DNA of 64,000 bases from Elymus sibiricus (Eukaryota; Streptophyta; Magnoliopsida; Poales; Poaceae): assembly GCA_039707655.1 (NCBI GenBank), contig CM077665.1:287498205-287562204 (forward strand). Direction: 5' to 3'. How positions within the stretch are numbered: the stretch's first letter is position 1; every line of letters begins with the position of its first letter. The notes under the pieces were generated by a model. It searched no databases and was not told the origin of the DNA. It saw only the letters and a list, made by a program, of their open reading frames with translations. Made by a program: the position numbers and the translations under genes. This document shows positions 12,038 to 21,690 of the stretch, piece after piece.

Positions 12038-12361
12038 CTGGAGACGGAGGGTGGAACACATGCCCATGTCCCCAGGCCGGGCGACCCTAGCCTGGAGACG
12101 GAGGGTGGAACACACGCCAATATCCCCAGGCAGGTACTTCCAACCTGGAGACGGAGGGTGGAACACACGCCCATGTCCCCAGGCCAGGTACTTCCAACCT
12201 GGAGACGGAGGGTGGAACACACGCCCATGTCTCCAGGACGTGCGTCGCCTACCCAGAGACGGAGGGTGGAACACACGCCCATGTCTCCGGGCCAGGCCTC
12301 GCTCGGCCAGCGGCAGGGGATCACGTACTCGCCCATGTCTCCGGGTCCGGCTCGGTCCACC
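12038..12361 (+). repeat. 54-bp minisatellite in T, copy A
   Basis: About six units of 53-54 bp, each starting near CTGGAGACGGAGGGTGGAAC (12038, 12092, 12145, 12199 and two more). One unit is 53 bp because a C is missing in CCCCAGGCAGG, which shifts any reading frame across the array. Copy B (35385-35708) keeps 54 bp throughout. Confidence 0.9.
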
Positions 12362-12748
12362 TGGGGATGGGGGGTTGGGTACCCGCGCGGGGCTCCCGGG
12401 CACCCCAGTGAGGCGCGCTCGGGTACCGCCTTGGGCGTCGGCCTCGCACGCAACGGAGGGGCCATGCGCCGAGCCTCGCCTGCAATGCAGGGTCGGCGGT
12501 GCTACTACAACGACGACACCCGTCCCCGGGCCTTGGAGTGCCCGAGGCCCTGTTCCGAGGTGGGCCCTCCCTACGGAGAGCGTTGGGGGCTCCCTCCCCG
12601 CTCGAGGGCCCGTCCGGGGCCGACCCCACTTCGCCGCATCATGCTTGGGGGCTGGAAGTGGGCTCCATGTCCAGGAGGCTTGGAGCTCCCAGCGCACCCT
12701 CAGGCTCAACCCGTGACACTCTCACGTAATAATGAGTGGGCTGTATAC

Positions 12749-13586
12749 CTTGGATATTACCTTGGGGATGCCTTGGGCATCCAAAATCTTAGGTTCTTGT
12801 CACTCCTTATTCTCCTCACGGTGTCTCACCCAAAACATGAAAACTTCAATCACACAAAACTTAACGGAACTTCGTGATATCGGTTAGTATAATAAATAAA
12901 GATCATTCAATTACGTCCTGTCAAGACAAGATTCATAATTGTTCTCACATAATACCTACTGTATTCTACCATTCACATAATTTATATCACTAAATATAAG
13001 CTATGGGAACACTAAAACAAGCAAATTATGAATGCGAAACAGAATCTGTCAAAAACAGAACAGTTTGTGAAGATCTGTAGTATAACCATACTTTGCTGTC
13101 TCTAATAATTCTGAAAACTTAGGAAAACCTGAAGAATTTTTATATCAACACTGAAATTTCAGATCATTATCACTCTCCAGTAAAAAATGAAAATTCCTGT
13201 ACTGGAGTCAAAAGTTTCTGTTTTGGTTCAGCATCAATTCTACTCATCTTGTGAGTCATCCCAAAGGCTCTACTTGGCACTTTATTGAAATAAAAGACAC
13301 AAAACATGATTAATACAGTAGATATATCATGTGAACACTCAAAAACAGAAAGTAAAAGTGTTGGGTTGTCTCCCAACAATCGCTTTTCTTTAATGCCTTT
13401 TAGATAGGCATGATGATTTCAATGATGCTCACATAGGAATATTAATTGAAACATGCAAAAGTGCATCATGAATCTCATGACAAGCACATTTAAGTCTAAC
13501 ATACTTCCTATGCATAGGTATTTTGTGAGCAAACAATTTATGGGAACAAGAATAATCTAGCATAGGAAGGCAAAACGAGCATAACT
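12749..13586. other. AT-rich internal sequence, no gene seen
   Basis: Internal, apparently non-coding part of the minus-strand Gypsy fragment. The left edge abuts truncated T sequence with no target duplication or LTR end, which marks a rearrangement junction and not an insertion boundary. Confidence 0.6.
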
Positions 13587-14213
13587 TCAAAACTTTGAAC
13601 ATATAGAGAAGAAACTTGATATTATTGCAAATCCTACAATTATATGTTCCTCCCTCATAATAATTTTAGTAGCATCATGAAGGAATTTCACAATATAACT
13701 ATCACATAAATCATTCTTTTCATGATGCACAAGCATAGAATTTTCATTACTCTCCACATAAGCAATTTTCTTCTCATTCATTGTAGTGGAAGCAAACTCA
13801 ACAAAATAACTATCATGAGATACATGATTGACATGACCAAATTGAAAATTAAAATCATGATGAAAAGTTTCATAGTTATAATTATTATTTATAGCATACA
13901 TGTCATCATCATAATCATCATAGATAGGAGGCATGCCATCATCATAATAAATTTGCTCATCAAAACTTGGGGGACTAAAAATATCATCTTCATCAAACAT
14001 AGCATCCCCAAGCTTGTGGCTTTGCATATCATTATCATCATGGATATTTAGAGAATTCATAATACCAACATTGCAATCATGCTCATCATTCAAGTAATTC
14101 TCATTAAGTATTTTCATAATTTCTTCCTCTACCAATTGAGCACAATTTTCTGAATCCTTATTTTCACGGAAGACATTATAAAGACGAAACAAATGAGGCA
14201 ACCTAAACTCCAT
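13587..14213 (-). CDS. Acidic ORF next to Gypsy 5' LTR, function unknown
   Basis: An open minus-strand frame of 208 residues starting MEFRLPHLFRLYNVF. The middle is strongly acidic with many D and Y residues (for example YDDYDDDMYAINNNY). It lies just inside the primer-binding site, where gag normally starts, yet has no capsid or zinc-knuckle motif that I can see. No catalytic motif, signal peptide or coiled coil stands out. It is an element-encoded protein of unknown role; the last 10-20 residues may be a frame-shifted tail. Confidence 0.6.
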   Translation of the reverse strand: MEFRLPHLFRLYNVFRENKDSENCAQLVEEEIMKILNENYLNDEHDCNVGIMNSLNIHDDNDMQSHKLGDAMFDEDDIFSPPSFDEQIYYDDGMPPIYDDYDDDMYAINNNYNYETFHHDFNFQFGHVNHVSHDSYFVEFASTTMNEKKIAYVESNENSMLVHHEKNDLCDSYIVKFLHDATKIIMREEHIIVGFAIISSFFSICSKF

Positions 14214-14310
14214 TTTTTTGTAGTTTTCTTTTATAAAACCAAACTAGTGAAAAAAAGAAACTAAAATATTTAATTGCAAGATCTAAAGATATATCTTCAA
14301 GAACTCACGT

Positions 14311-14327
14311 CCCCGGCAACGGTGCCA
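14311..14327 (-). other. Primer-binding site of the Gypsy fragment
   Basis: Minus strand reads TGGCACCGTTGCCGGGG, a standard plant Gypsy primer-binding site, ten bases from the LTR end at 14338. Confidence 0.8.
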
Positions 14328-14337
14328 GAAAAGAGCT

Positions 14338-15156
14338 TGATGTCTACTACACAACTTGTTCTTGTAGACTCGTGTTGGGCCACCAAGCGCAGAGTTTTGT
14401 AGGACAGTAGCAAATTTCCCTCAAGTGGATGACCTAAGGTTTATTAATCCGTAGGAGGTGTAGGATGAAGATGGTCTCTGTCAAACAACCCTGTAACCAA
14501 ATAATAAAAAGTCTCTAGTGTCCCCAACACACCAAATACAATGGTAAATTATATAGGTGCACTAGTTCGGCGAAGAGATGGTGATACAAGTGTAGTAATG
14601 ATAGTAGGTATTGATTTTTTGTAATAGTAACAATAAAAAACAGCAAGGTAGCAAGTAACAAAAGTGAGCACAAACGGTATTGCAATGCTTCAAAATAAGG
14701 CCTAGGGTCCGTACTTTCGCTAGTGCAATCTCTCAACAATGCTAATATAATTGGATCACATAACCATCCCTCAACGTGCAATGAAGAATCACTCCAAAGG
14801 TCTTATCTAGCGGAGAACATAAGAAGAAATTGTTTGTAGGGTACGAAACCACCTTAAAGCTATCCTTTCCGATCGATCTATCCAAGAGTTCGTACTAAAA
14901 TAACACCAAGTTATCCTTTCCGATCGATCTATCTAAGAGTTCATACTAAAATAACACAATTTGATACGCATCAACCAACTCTAATGTCACCTAGATACTC
15001 CAATGTCACCACAAGTATCCATAAGTTAATTATACAATAACATCAAACAATTTCAGATTCATAATACTCAATCCAACACAAAGAACCTCAAAGAGTGCCC
15101 CAAGATTTCTACCGGAGAAAGTAGGACGAAAACGTGTATCAACCCCTATGCATAGA
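14338..15156 (-). repeat. Truncated 5' LTR of the Gypsy fragment
   Basis: The plus-strand inner end is TGATGTCTACTACACAAC. The outer part is missing after 15156. It contains a 51-bp tandem duplication starting at 14861 and 14912 (TATCCTTTCCGATCGATCTA in both). Confidence 0.8.
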
Positions 15157-15566
15157 TGATACATCTCCAATGTATCTATAATTTATGAAGTATTCATGCC
15201 GTATTTACAACAATTCTATATGGTTTTGGTATGATTTGCATGGAACTAACCCGGACTGACGCTGTTTTCAGCAGAACTACCGTGGTGTTGTTTTTTGTGC
15301 AGAAATAAAAGTTCTCCAAATGCAACGAATTTTTTTGATGATTTTTTTGGAACAAAAGAGGCACTAGATGCTTCGTGGGAGGGCCATAGTAGTTTCGTTG
15401 CATTTGGAGAACTTTTATTTCTGCGCAAAAAACAACACCACGGTATTTCTGCTGAAAATAGCGTCAGTCCGGGTTAGTTCCATGCAAATCATACCAAAAC
15501 CATATAAAATTGTTGTAAATATGGCATGAATACTTCATAAATTATAGATTCGTTGGAGACGTATCA
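15157..15566. repeat. Fold-back element with 173-bp inverted arms
   Basis: The left arm (15157-15329) and right arm (15394-15566) are inverted copies with eight mismatches by my count, around a 64-bp centre. Each arm starts TGATAC(A/G)TCTCC and contains GCAGAACTACCGTGGTG or a close form, the same sequence found at the outer end of the S-type LTR. It therefore looks like two head-to-head LTR ends. I see no target duplication. Confidence 0.88.
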
Positions 15567-17526
15567 CTAAGTAGTCAACTACTGGGTTGAACAGAATTTA
15601 GCATCCTAAACTTACACACCTATCTTAGCAAAACTATAATGCAAACTATAAGATTAATTCAATTAGAAGAATTCAAATAACTTTGAATTTAGAGTTTATA
15701 AGTTTCTGTCCAGAACCTATTTCAATTTTTTTTATTAAAAATTCAGTGGGTAAATTTGCACGACATTTCATTAGTTCCAATTTGCAAAAAGAATCATTTC
15801 ATCTGGATTTGTAATTAAAAAGTTATTGCCTATTTGGTATTGAAATTATGTTGTTTAAAATTCAAATTTGAAAAGTTCAAATTTGTTTTTTTAATTATTC
15901 TAAAAATACATTTCATAAGGTTTCATTCACAAAAAGAGTTACTCAATTTGGACCTCTGGATAATTAGTTATGATAAATCTAAGTTCTAGGGGCTTTTATG
16001 CAAAAGTGCATTTTCGATTTAAATTAAGAATTACTTCTCGATAATGTTTTGGATAATTTTGTCGATGTGGGAGCTTCTCATTGGCTGTACCGGTTCGTTT
16101 AGGTGAACTAACATCGTAGGTCTTATCCAGATCTAAGAACTGGGATTTAAACAGAGGGGTTATGGTTTGGGCTCACCGGAGATCCCCGCCCGAATCTCGT
16201 CGGAAAAACAAGCACGGCGGCGTGACACTTGGTTGTCGAGGTTGTCGGTGTTCCAGGGGCTCCTAAGCTGTGCGGACGGTATGGGTGGACGGTGTCGTCA
16301 AAGGCGGTGACGATGGTTGCGTCGGTGAGGCTCGGGGCGACGGAGTCGGCATCGGGGAGGTTCGCCGGAGTTGTTGGTGGCTCGGGTGTCGATGGTGTGC
16401 TTCAACGCGGGGGTTCCTGGATGCGATGCTGGGTTGGTAGATGCACGCGAGCACGACAAGGCTAACGGACAAGGTGCGGGGTCAAATGGACGGTGGAGCT
16501 CCCTGGAGCAATGACAACGACGGAGCAAAGCTTCGACCTCCGTCAAACCTAACGTTGCAGAGGCCCTCGGTCTCATCAGTGATGTTCAAGGGGTTTGCCG
16601 TGGAGCGGTGGATCTCTTTGAGGGGTTGGTTTGTCGTGGAGGGGTCGGCCTTCGTCGGCATCACGTCGGCGATCTCTCAGTCGAGGCGGAGAGGTTAGAG
16701 ATGGTGCGGGCAGCCCAGTGGCACTCCGATGGAATCGAATAGGGGGTTTGAGAGAGGGAGTCTGGGGCTATTTAAGGGGCGGCTCAAGAGGTGTGGGCGT
16801 GCACGGAGAGCGCGAGGAGTGGGGCTCATGTGCACGGCCACGCTCGGGTCATGCACGAGTGGGGCGGGCGGCGGTTGTGGGAGGTGGACAAAGCTGACAG
16901 GCGGGATCCGTGTGTCAGTGAGAGGGCAGAGAGGGAGAGCGGGCACCTCGCGGGCTGGCTGGTAGCTAGCTGAGCCGGCCCGGCTAGCTGGTTGGCTAGT
17001 TAGCCTCTTTCATTTCTTTTCTATTTTCTTTTATGTTTTTCTTTTTTGCTCTCTGTTTTGTTTTTCAAAAATGTATTTGAATTTTCTTCAAAGGGGAAAC
17101 TGTTTCTAAATTAATTTGGGAATGTTTCTAACTGGTTGAACATTTCTCCAAGTATTTTGGCACACTAAAAAAATAGTGTGAAATCTAATGGGCCTATTTG
17201 AATTGTTTTAAATACCCTTTCCTATTTTTCTATTTTTTATTGTTTCCAGAAATTGACTTATAGTTTAATTGCCTAGTTTAAACTTTTTTCAACTCCTGGA
17301 CCACTCTAAATATTTAGAGCAAATACTATCTTAGGAAATTCCTTTCCTTCCCTTTATGCATTTGTTAAAAACGACATGCAGCTCCCTTTGACTTTCATTT
17401 GAATTCAAATGGATATGAATGCAATGTTAGTCTTGTTGGCCTCAATAATTGAATTACGGAAGGAAATCATGGATGCGTATGCTTTATTTGCACAACCAAA
17501 ATTGAAGAAAAAATTGGGTTGTGATA
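15567..17526 (-). repeat. Probable 3' LTR of fossil chromovirus
   Basis: On the minus strand, coding sequence of the chromovirus ends near 17550 and is followed by TATCACAACCCAATTTTTTC at 17526, a decayed form of the TGTCACAACCC start seen in related LTRs. About 2 kb follows, AT-rich with a GC-rich centre (16170-16980), up to the fold-back element. The left end is uncertain because no clean CA terminus is visible. The open frames in the GC-rich part overlap on both strands and look like composition effects. Confidence 0.55.
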
Positions 17527-17969
17527 GACTAAACCCCTTAAGAGGAATCTCGTCCTTGAGATTTGGCGTGGATAGCAAATAGGTGCGGGTGGTTCTTCTT
17601 GAGCTCGTCTTCACGTTTCCATGTAGCTTCCTCTTCCGTGTGCTGATCCCACAATACCTTGCAAAATCTGATCGTCTTGGTTCAGGTGTTTCTCTCTGCG
17701 GTTTCCAAACACCTAGTGGGCTTCTCCTCATAGGTGAGGTCATCTTCCATCTGAACCTCTTTCAAGGGTACCATGTCCTTCAACTGGATCTTCATCGTGT
17801 CAGGGTGACATTTCTTCAGTTGAGAGACATGGAACACGTCGTGTACCACTGATTGTTCGGTTAGCAATTTGAGTCGGTAGGAAACCTCACCGCTTCTGGC
17901 AAGTACCTTGTACGGTCCGACGAACCTGGGTGTGAACTTTCCCTTGACGCCGAAGTGTCTCACTCCGCG
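17527..17969 (-). pseudogene. Chromovirus integrase C-terminus and chromodomain
   Basis: Minus-strand coding remnant. Motifs in order: VRHFGVKGKFTPRFVGPYKV (the GPY/F module of Gypsy integrases), VVHDVFHVSQLKKCHP, then a chromodomain-like stretch with KVLWDQHTEEEATWKRED. In the family the chromodomain directs integration to heterochromatin. It joins the integrase part at 18840-19398 once the 865-bp insertion is removed. A stop interrupts the chromodomain linker near 17683. Confidence 0.85.
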
Positions 17970-18834
17970 TGATGCTACCGTCGACAGAGAATTTGACGAC
18001 GCGTCTAATCTTTCACAGTACGATGTCACTTGAAACGGCATGGCGCTCGCAATCTTGTAGATGCAATCACCGCGGAAACAACACACACACCCAATGATAG
18101 GAAGTACGTGGACGACCTTTCAACAGATCGGCAGAAATTGAAACTTTGGAGTCAATCTCAAACCAAAGACACAAAGCCTCGATAGCTCATCGATAAATAT
18201 CCAGCGATCGCTTCGAGATACCCCGAGTTACGATCTGTCCGTGGAAAATATTACCTGAAAACCTAAAACTCCCCTAATCACGTATGTACGGAGCTATAAA
18301 TAGTGCACGCAGGCACGACTCCTTATTCAACTGGACTTCTACGTTTGTTCGGATGGATACAAGCCAAACCGACTTGGACTTCTTTTGCTAGTTGGAAAAA
18401 CTAACCTGATAACCTAAAAAGAAGGAAAACGATATAATATAAAAAGATCTGGACATGCATGCGGTACTCAGCCAACAAACGACCCACTATTCATGTTAAT
18501 GCACTCGTACTTCCACGTGAATAAAATGACAACCCTTTGGAGTAGCGCTTGAGTTGACCTTCAGATTTGAACTTCCATTGCTCCCAACGTGTGACATGGA
18601 GTTCTAAATTTGGGTTCTACTTCACCTGCTTGTGCAATCTGGACGGGAACCCCAATAAGAATATATGTACTTTTCTCATTGTCGCGGTAAAATTTGCCAG
18701 TCTCGTTGGCGCCATGAATGACCGAAACAGGTTCTTTTCTTTTCTGGTGCAGTGCAGGCACCACATATTTCCCTTTCTGTCCTTGGCTACCCTTCGAAAT
18801 GTCTGCTGTCATCATAGCAAATATGGTCACATCA
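17970..18834. mobile_element. 865-bp insertion with CCGCG target duplication
   Basis: Begins TGATGCTACC and ends GGTCACATCA, with CCGCG at both 17965-17969 and 18835-18839. It interrupts the chromovirus codons for VSPLRG and VRHFG. The TGATG...CATCA ends and 5-bp duplication fit an LTR retroelement (solo LTR or very small element) or a TIR element. It contains CTATAAATAG near 18293. The identity of the family is unknown to me. Confidence 0.8.
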
Positions 18835-18839
18835 CCGCG

Positions 18840-19398
18840 GAGTGGTGAGACTTTGAGGTACACCCTGTCTCCACGTCATAGCTCACATCCTTCCTCTTAA
18901 TATCAGCCTAACTCTTCTGCTGGACTGTGCTATCTTAAGGCAGTCTTTGATCTGCCTCACTTTCTCTTCGGCTTCTCAGATAATATCTGGTCCAAACAAG
19001 CTTCGTTCTCTACTTCATTCCAGAGTAGTGGGGTTCTACACTTTTCCATATAGTGCCTCAAAAGGTGCCATCTCAATCCTGGCGTGGTAGTTGTTGTTGT
19101 AAGAGAACTCCGCGCAGGGTAGGTTGTCATCCCAACTGGATCCATAGTCCAAAGCACATGCTCTGAGCATGTCCTTGAGCACTTGGTTGACTCTTTTGGT
19201 CCGACCGTTAGTACATGGGTGGAAAGCTGTGCTGAATTCCAATCGGGTTCCTAGCGATTCCTGCAGCTGCTCCCAAAGCTTCGACGTGAATTGGGTTCCT
19301 CTTTCAGAGAAAATCTCTCATGGAACTCCGTGTTGGCTTACTATCTTGGTCATATAGATCTTGGACAAATTGGCGCTGGTGTAGGTGGTATCTACAAG
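18840..19398 (-). pseudogene. Chromovirus integrase core, degenerate
   Basis: Minus-strand remnant of a Gypsy integrase. The normal SDRGTQFTS block reads SERGTQFTS, and the normal TDGQTERVNQ block reads TNGRTKRVNQ, so two of the catalytic D,D-35-E residues are changed. Further on come LRACALDYGSSWDDNLP and APFEALYG. Stops and frame changes follow. The upstream part of the gene is cut off by insertion of H at 19399. Confidence 0.88.
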
Positions 19399-19879
19399 TG
19401 AGGGAGTCCGGGATTCAGGGGTCCTCGGGCCACGGGCCTATCTCTATGGGCCGAACAGTGGGCCGCCCTGCGATTGTCAATGAAGGTCCGGACACCATAA
19501 CCAAGACGGAATCTCTCAGGTCTTGACGTGCACTCCAAGTACAAGACGATGGGTTCGACATATTCCTTTCCTGATGTAACCGACATTGTGTAACCCTAGA
19601 TACCCCGAGTGACTATATAAACCACAGGGTTTTAGTCCGTAGGACAAGGTTAAGATCATTACTCTTAGGGTTTAGGTCACATCATACGATCTCGTGCTAG
19701 ATCAACTCTATACTCGATACCCCATATTCAATACAATCAAAGTAGGATGTAAGGTTTTACCTCCATTAAGAGGGCCCAAACCTGGGTAAATGTCGTCTCC
19801 CTTGTCTCCTGTAACCCATCAATCCAAGATCCACAGTTCGGGACCCCCTACCCGAGATCTGTCGGTTTTGACACCGACA
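19399..19879 (+). repeat. 5' LTR of H (481 bp)
   Basis: Starts TGAGGGAGTCCGGG and ends TTTTGACACCGACA. A TATA box, TATATAA, is at 19614-19620. The same LTR in the opposite orientation is at 49291-49770, which shows that L belongs to the same family. Confidence 0.92.
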
Positions 19880-19898
19880 ATGGTGCTTTCTTTGAGAG
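19880..19898 (+). other. Primer-binding site region of H
   Basis: ATGGTGCTTTCTTTGAGAG directly follows the LTR. This is the position of the primer-binding site; I recall TTGGTGCTTTC as the usual form in related elements but cannot assign the tRNA. Confidence 0.55.
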
Positions 19899-19926
19899 TT
19901 CCACTGCGGAATCGCGAGAAGGATCG

Positions 19927-20340
19927 ATGGCTTGCGTCATCACCAGTGACGGGCTCCGCACCAAGGATATCTTCATCCCCGGTCAGCCCTCCACTTCGAC
20001 GACGCCGCTTCGCTCTCCAGAGTGGCAGATCACCCTGACTAGATCGTCGGGTTCGCCTCGGCTCAGGGAATCAAGTTTGGCGATCTAGATTACATCGCCG
20101 ACGACCAAGGCGATCTGGTTCTCTCCGAACTCTCAGCCTTGACTGATGAGCACGGTAGCCTCGAAGCCTTGACTTCTAATCTCTGCCCCGACATAGTGTC
20201 CGGGACAACCTCCTCGGATCTGGCCTTGAGTTCGGATCCGATCTTGACATACCAGCGTCAGGGGTCAACTCTGGCCAAACACACTCATTGGGCTGATATG
20301 TCTGAGTATAGCTCAGCCGAAACATCAAAGGATAGTCCGG
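19927..20340 (+). pseudogene. Gag N-terminus of H
   Basis: The likely start ATG is at 19927 (MACVITSDGLRTKDIF). The sequence then shifts frame near 20085, after which LTDEHGSLEAL and SEYSSAETSKDSP can be read in another frame. It is cut at 20340 by S, and the frame resumes after S at 29421. This is the disordered N-terminal part of the capsid protein; no domain is visible. Confidence 0.6.
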
Positions 20341-21690
20341 TGATAACCCACAAGTATAGGGGATCGCAACAGTTTTCGAGGCTAGAGTATTCAACCCAAA
20401 TTTATAGATTCGACACAAGGGGAGCCAAAGAATATTTGCGAGTATTAGCAGCTAAGTTGTCAATTCAACCACACCTAGAGATTAAATATATGCAATAGAG
20501 TGATTAGTAGCACAGTAGTATGATAGTTTGGATAGCAGTAGTAGCAGTAACGGTAACAGTAGCTGTGATAGCAATAGTTTTGAGGCAAGTGTAACAATAG
20601 CAGTAGCAATAGTAACTTACCAAGAACAATATGTGGAAAACTCGTAGGCACTGGATCGGTGAACTCGTTGGATGATATTCATCATATAACATTCATAACC
20701 TAGGGCGACACAGAACTAGCTCCAGTTCATAAATGTAATGTAGGCATGTATTCCGTAAATAGTCATACGTGCTTATGGAAAATAACTTGCATGACATCTT
20801 TTGTCCTATCCTCCTGTGGCAGCGAGGTCCATAAGGAAACTAAGGGATATTAAGGCCTCCTTTTAATATAGAACTAGAAAAAAGCATTAACACACGGTGA
20901 ATACATGAACTCCTCAAACTACGGTCATCACCGGAAAGTATCCCGACTATTGTCACTCCGGGGTTTACGGATCATAACACGTAATAGGTGCGTATGACTA
21001 GCAAGATCAGATCAAGAACATAGATATAATGGTGATAACATAAACGGTTCAAATCTCAAATCATGGCACTCGGGCCCTAGTAACAAGCATTAAGCATGGC
21101 AAAGTCATAACAACATCAATCTCAGAACATAGTGGATACTAGGGATCAAGCCCTAACAAAACTAACTCGATTACATGATGAATCTCATCCAACTCCTCAT
21201 CGACCATCAAGCCTACGAAGGAATTACTCACTCCCAGTGGGGAGCATCATGGAATTGGCGATGGAGAAGGGTTGATGATGATGAAGACCAAAGATTCCCC
21301 TCCCAGGAGCCCCAAACAGGCTCCAGATCTGGCCTCCTGATGAAGAACAGGAGGTGGCGGCGGCTTCGTATCGTAAAATGCTATGAAACTTTCTCTCCGA
21401 TTTTTTCCTCCAAACATAGGATTTTATAGCGTCGGAACTAGGGTCAGTGGGGCCCCGAGGTGGGCACAACCCACCAGGGCGTGCCTGTGGGGGCTGGCGC
21501 GCCCTGGTGTATCGTGCCCACCCAGGGCTCCCCCTCTGGTGGTTCTTGGCTCCAGTATTTTTTATTTATTGTAAAATAAATCTCCAAAAAGTTTCATCCA
21601 GTTCCGAGAACTTTTATTTCTGCACAAAAACAACACCATGGTAGTTCTGCTGAAAACAGCGTCAGTCCGTTAGTTTCGTTCAAATCATGC
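20341..21690 (-). repeat. 3' LTR of S, copy B (truncated by 62 bp)
   Basis: Collinear with the 5' LTR from TGATAACCC up to CAAATCATGC at 21690. The last 62 bases of the plus-strand LTR (through GACGTATCA) are missing and the sequence goes directly into ATGAGGATGACAATAGTG. The loss removes the U3 start. Confidence 0.88.

Larger units (their letters stand above)
1..12748. repeat. Segmental duplication, copy A
   Basis: This block matches 23448-36128 in the same orientation and element order: Athila-like element S, Tat-like element H, then the 5' part of element T. In the first 160 or so bases I aligned by eye there were five mismatches. The offset between copies drifts from 23447 to 23345-23415 because of small indels, for example about 70 bp present near 6420-6490 and missing near 29830. 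Similarity stops abruptly at 12748 (36128 in copy B), inside T. The left end may lie outside the window. Both copies share the junctions S/H and H/T, so they descend from one already nested block. Confidence 0.93.
10200..12748 (+). mobile_element. LTR element T, copy A (5' part only)
   Basis: Contains the 5' LTR, primer-binding site and about 1.7 kb of GC-rich internal sequence, then ends abruptly at 12748 where similarity to copy B stops. There is no 3' LTR here. The five bases before the LTR are GACGC, one substitution from the GGCGC duplication that flanks the complete copy at 33545-39891, so this is the same insertion event copied by segmental duplication. Confidence 0.88.
12749..15156 (-). 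mobile_element. Minus-strand Gypsy element, 5' fragment
   Basis: From right to left: a truncated 5' LTR (14338-15156), a primer-binding site, an acidic ORF (13587-14213), and 840 bp of AT-rich internal sequence. The fragment starts at the duplication breakpoint at 12749 and its LTR is cut at 15156 by the fold-back element. I recall this layout from abundant Triticeae Gypsy families but cannot name the family safely. Confidence 0.75.

Noticed and set aside
11068..12877. Long frames on both strands in T (up to 383 codons)
   Set aside because: High GC and the 54-bp minisatellite keep many frames open at once. Only the gag-position frame and the antisense gene have positional support.
15567..15580. 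Target duplication of the fold-back element
   Set aside because: Left flank ATAGA and right flank CTAAG do not match, so I cannot support a simple insertion.
16229..16973. Overlapping GC-rich frames on both strands
   Set aside because: They lie inside the probable chromovirus LTR, overlap each other on both strands and have no motif. GC content alone explains open frames.
18561..18863. 100-codon minus-strand frame as a host gene fragment
   Set aside because: Its first residues are chromovirus integrase and the rest is the 865-bp insertion read through. No recognisable domain.
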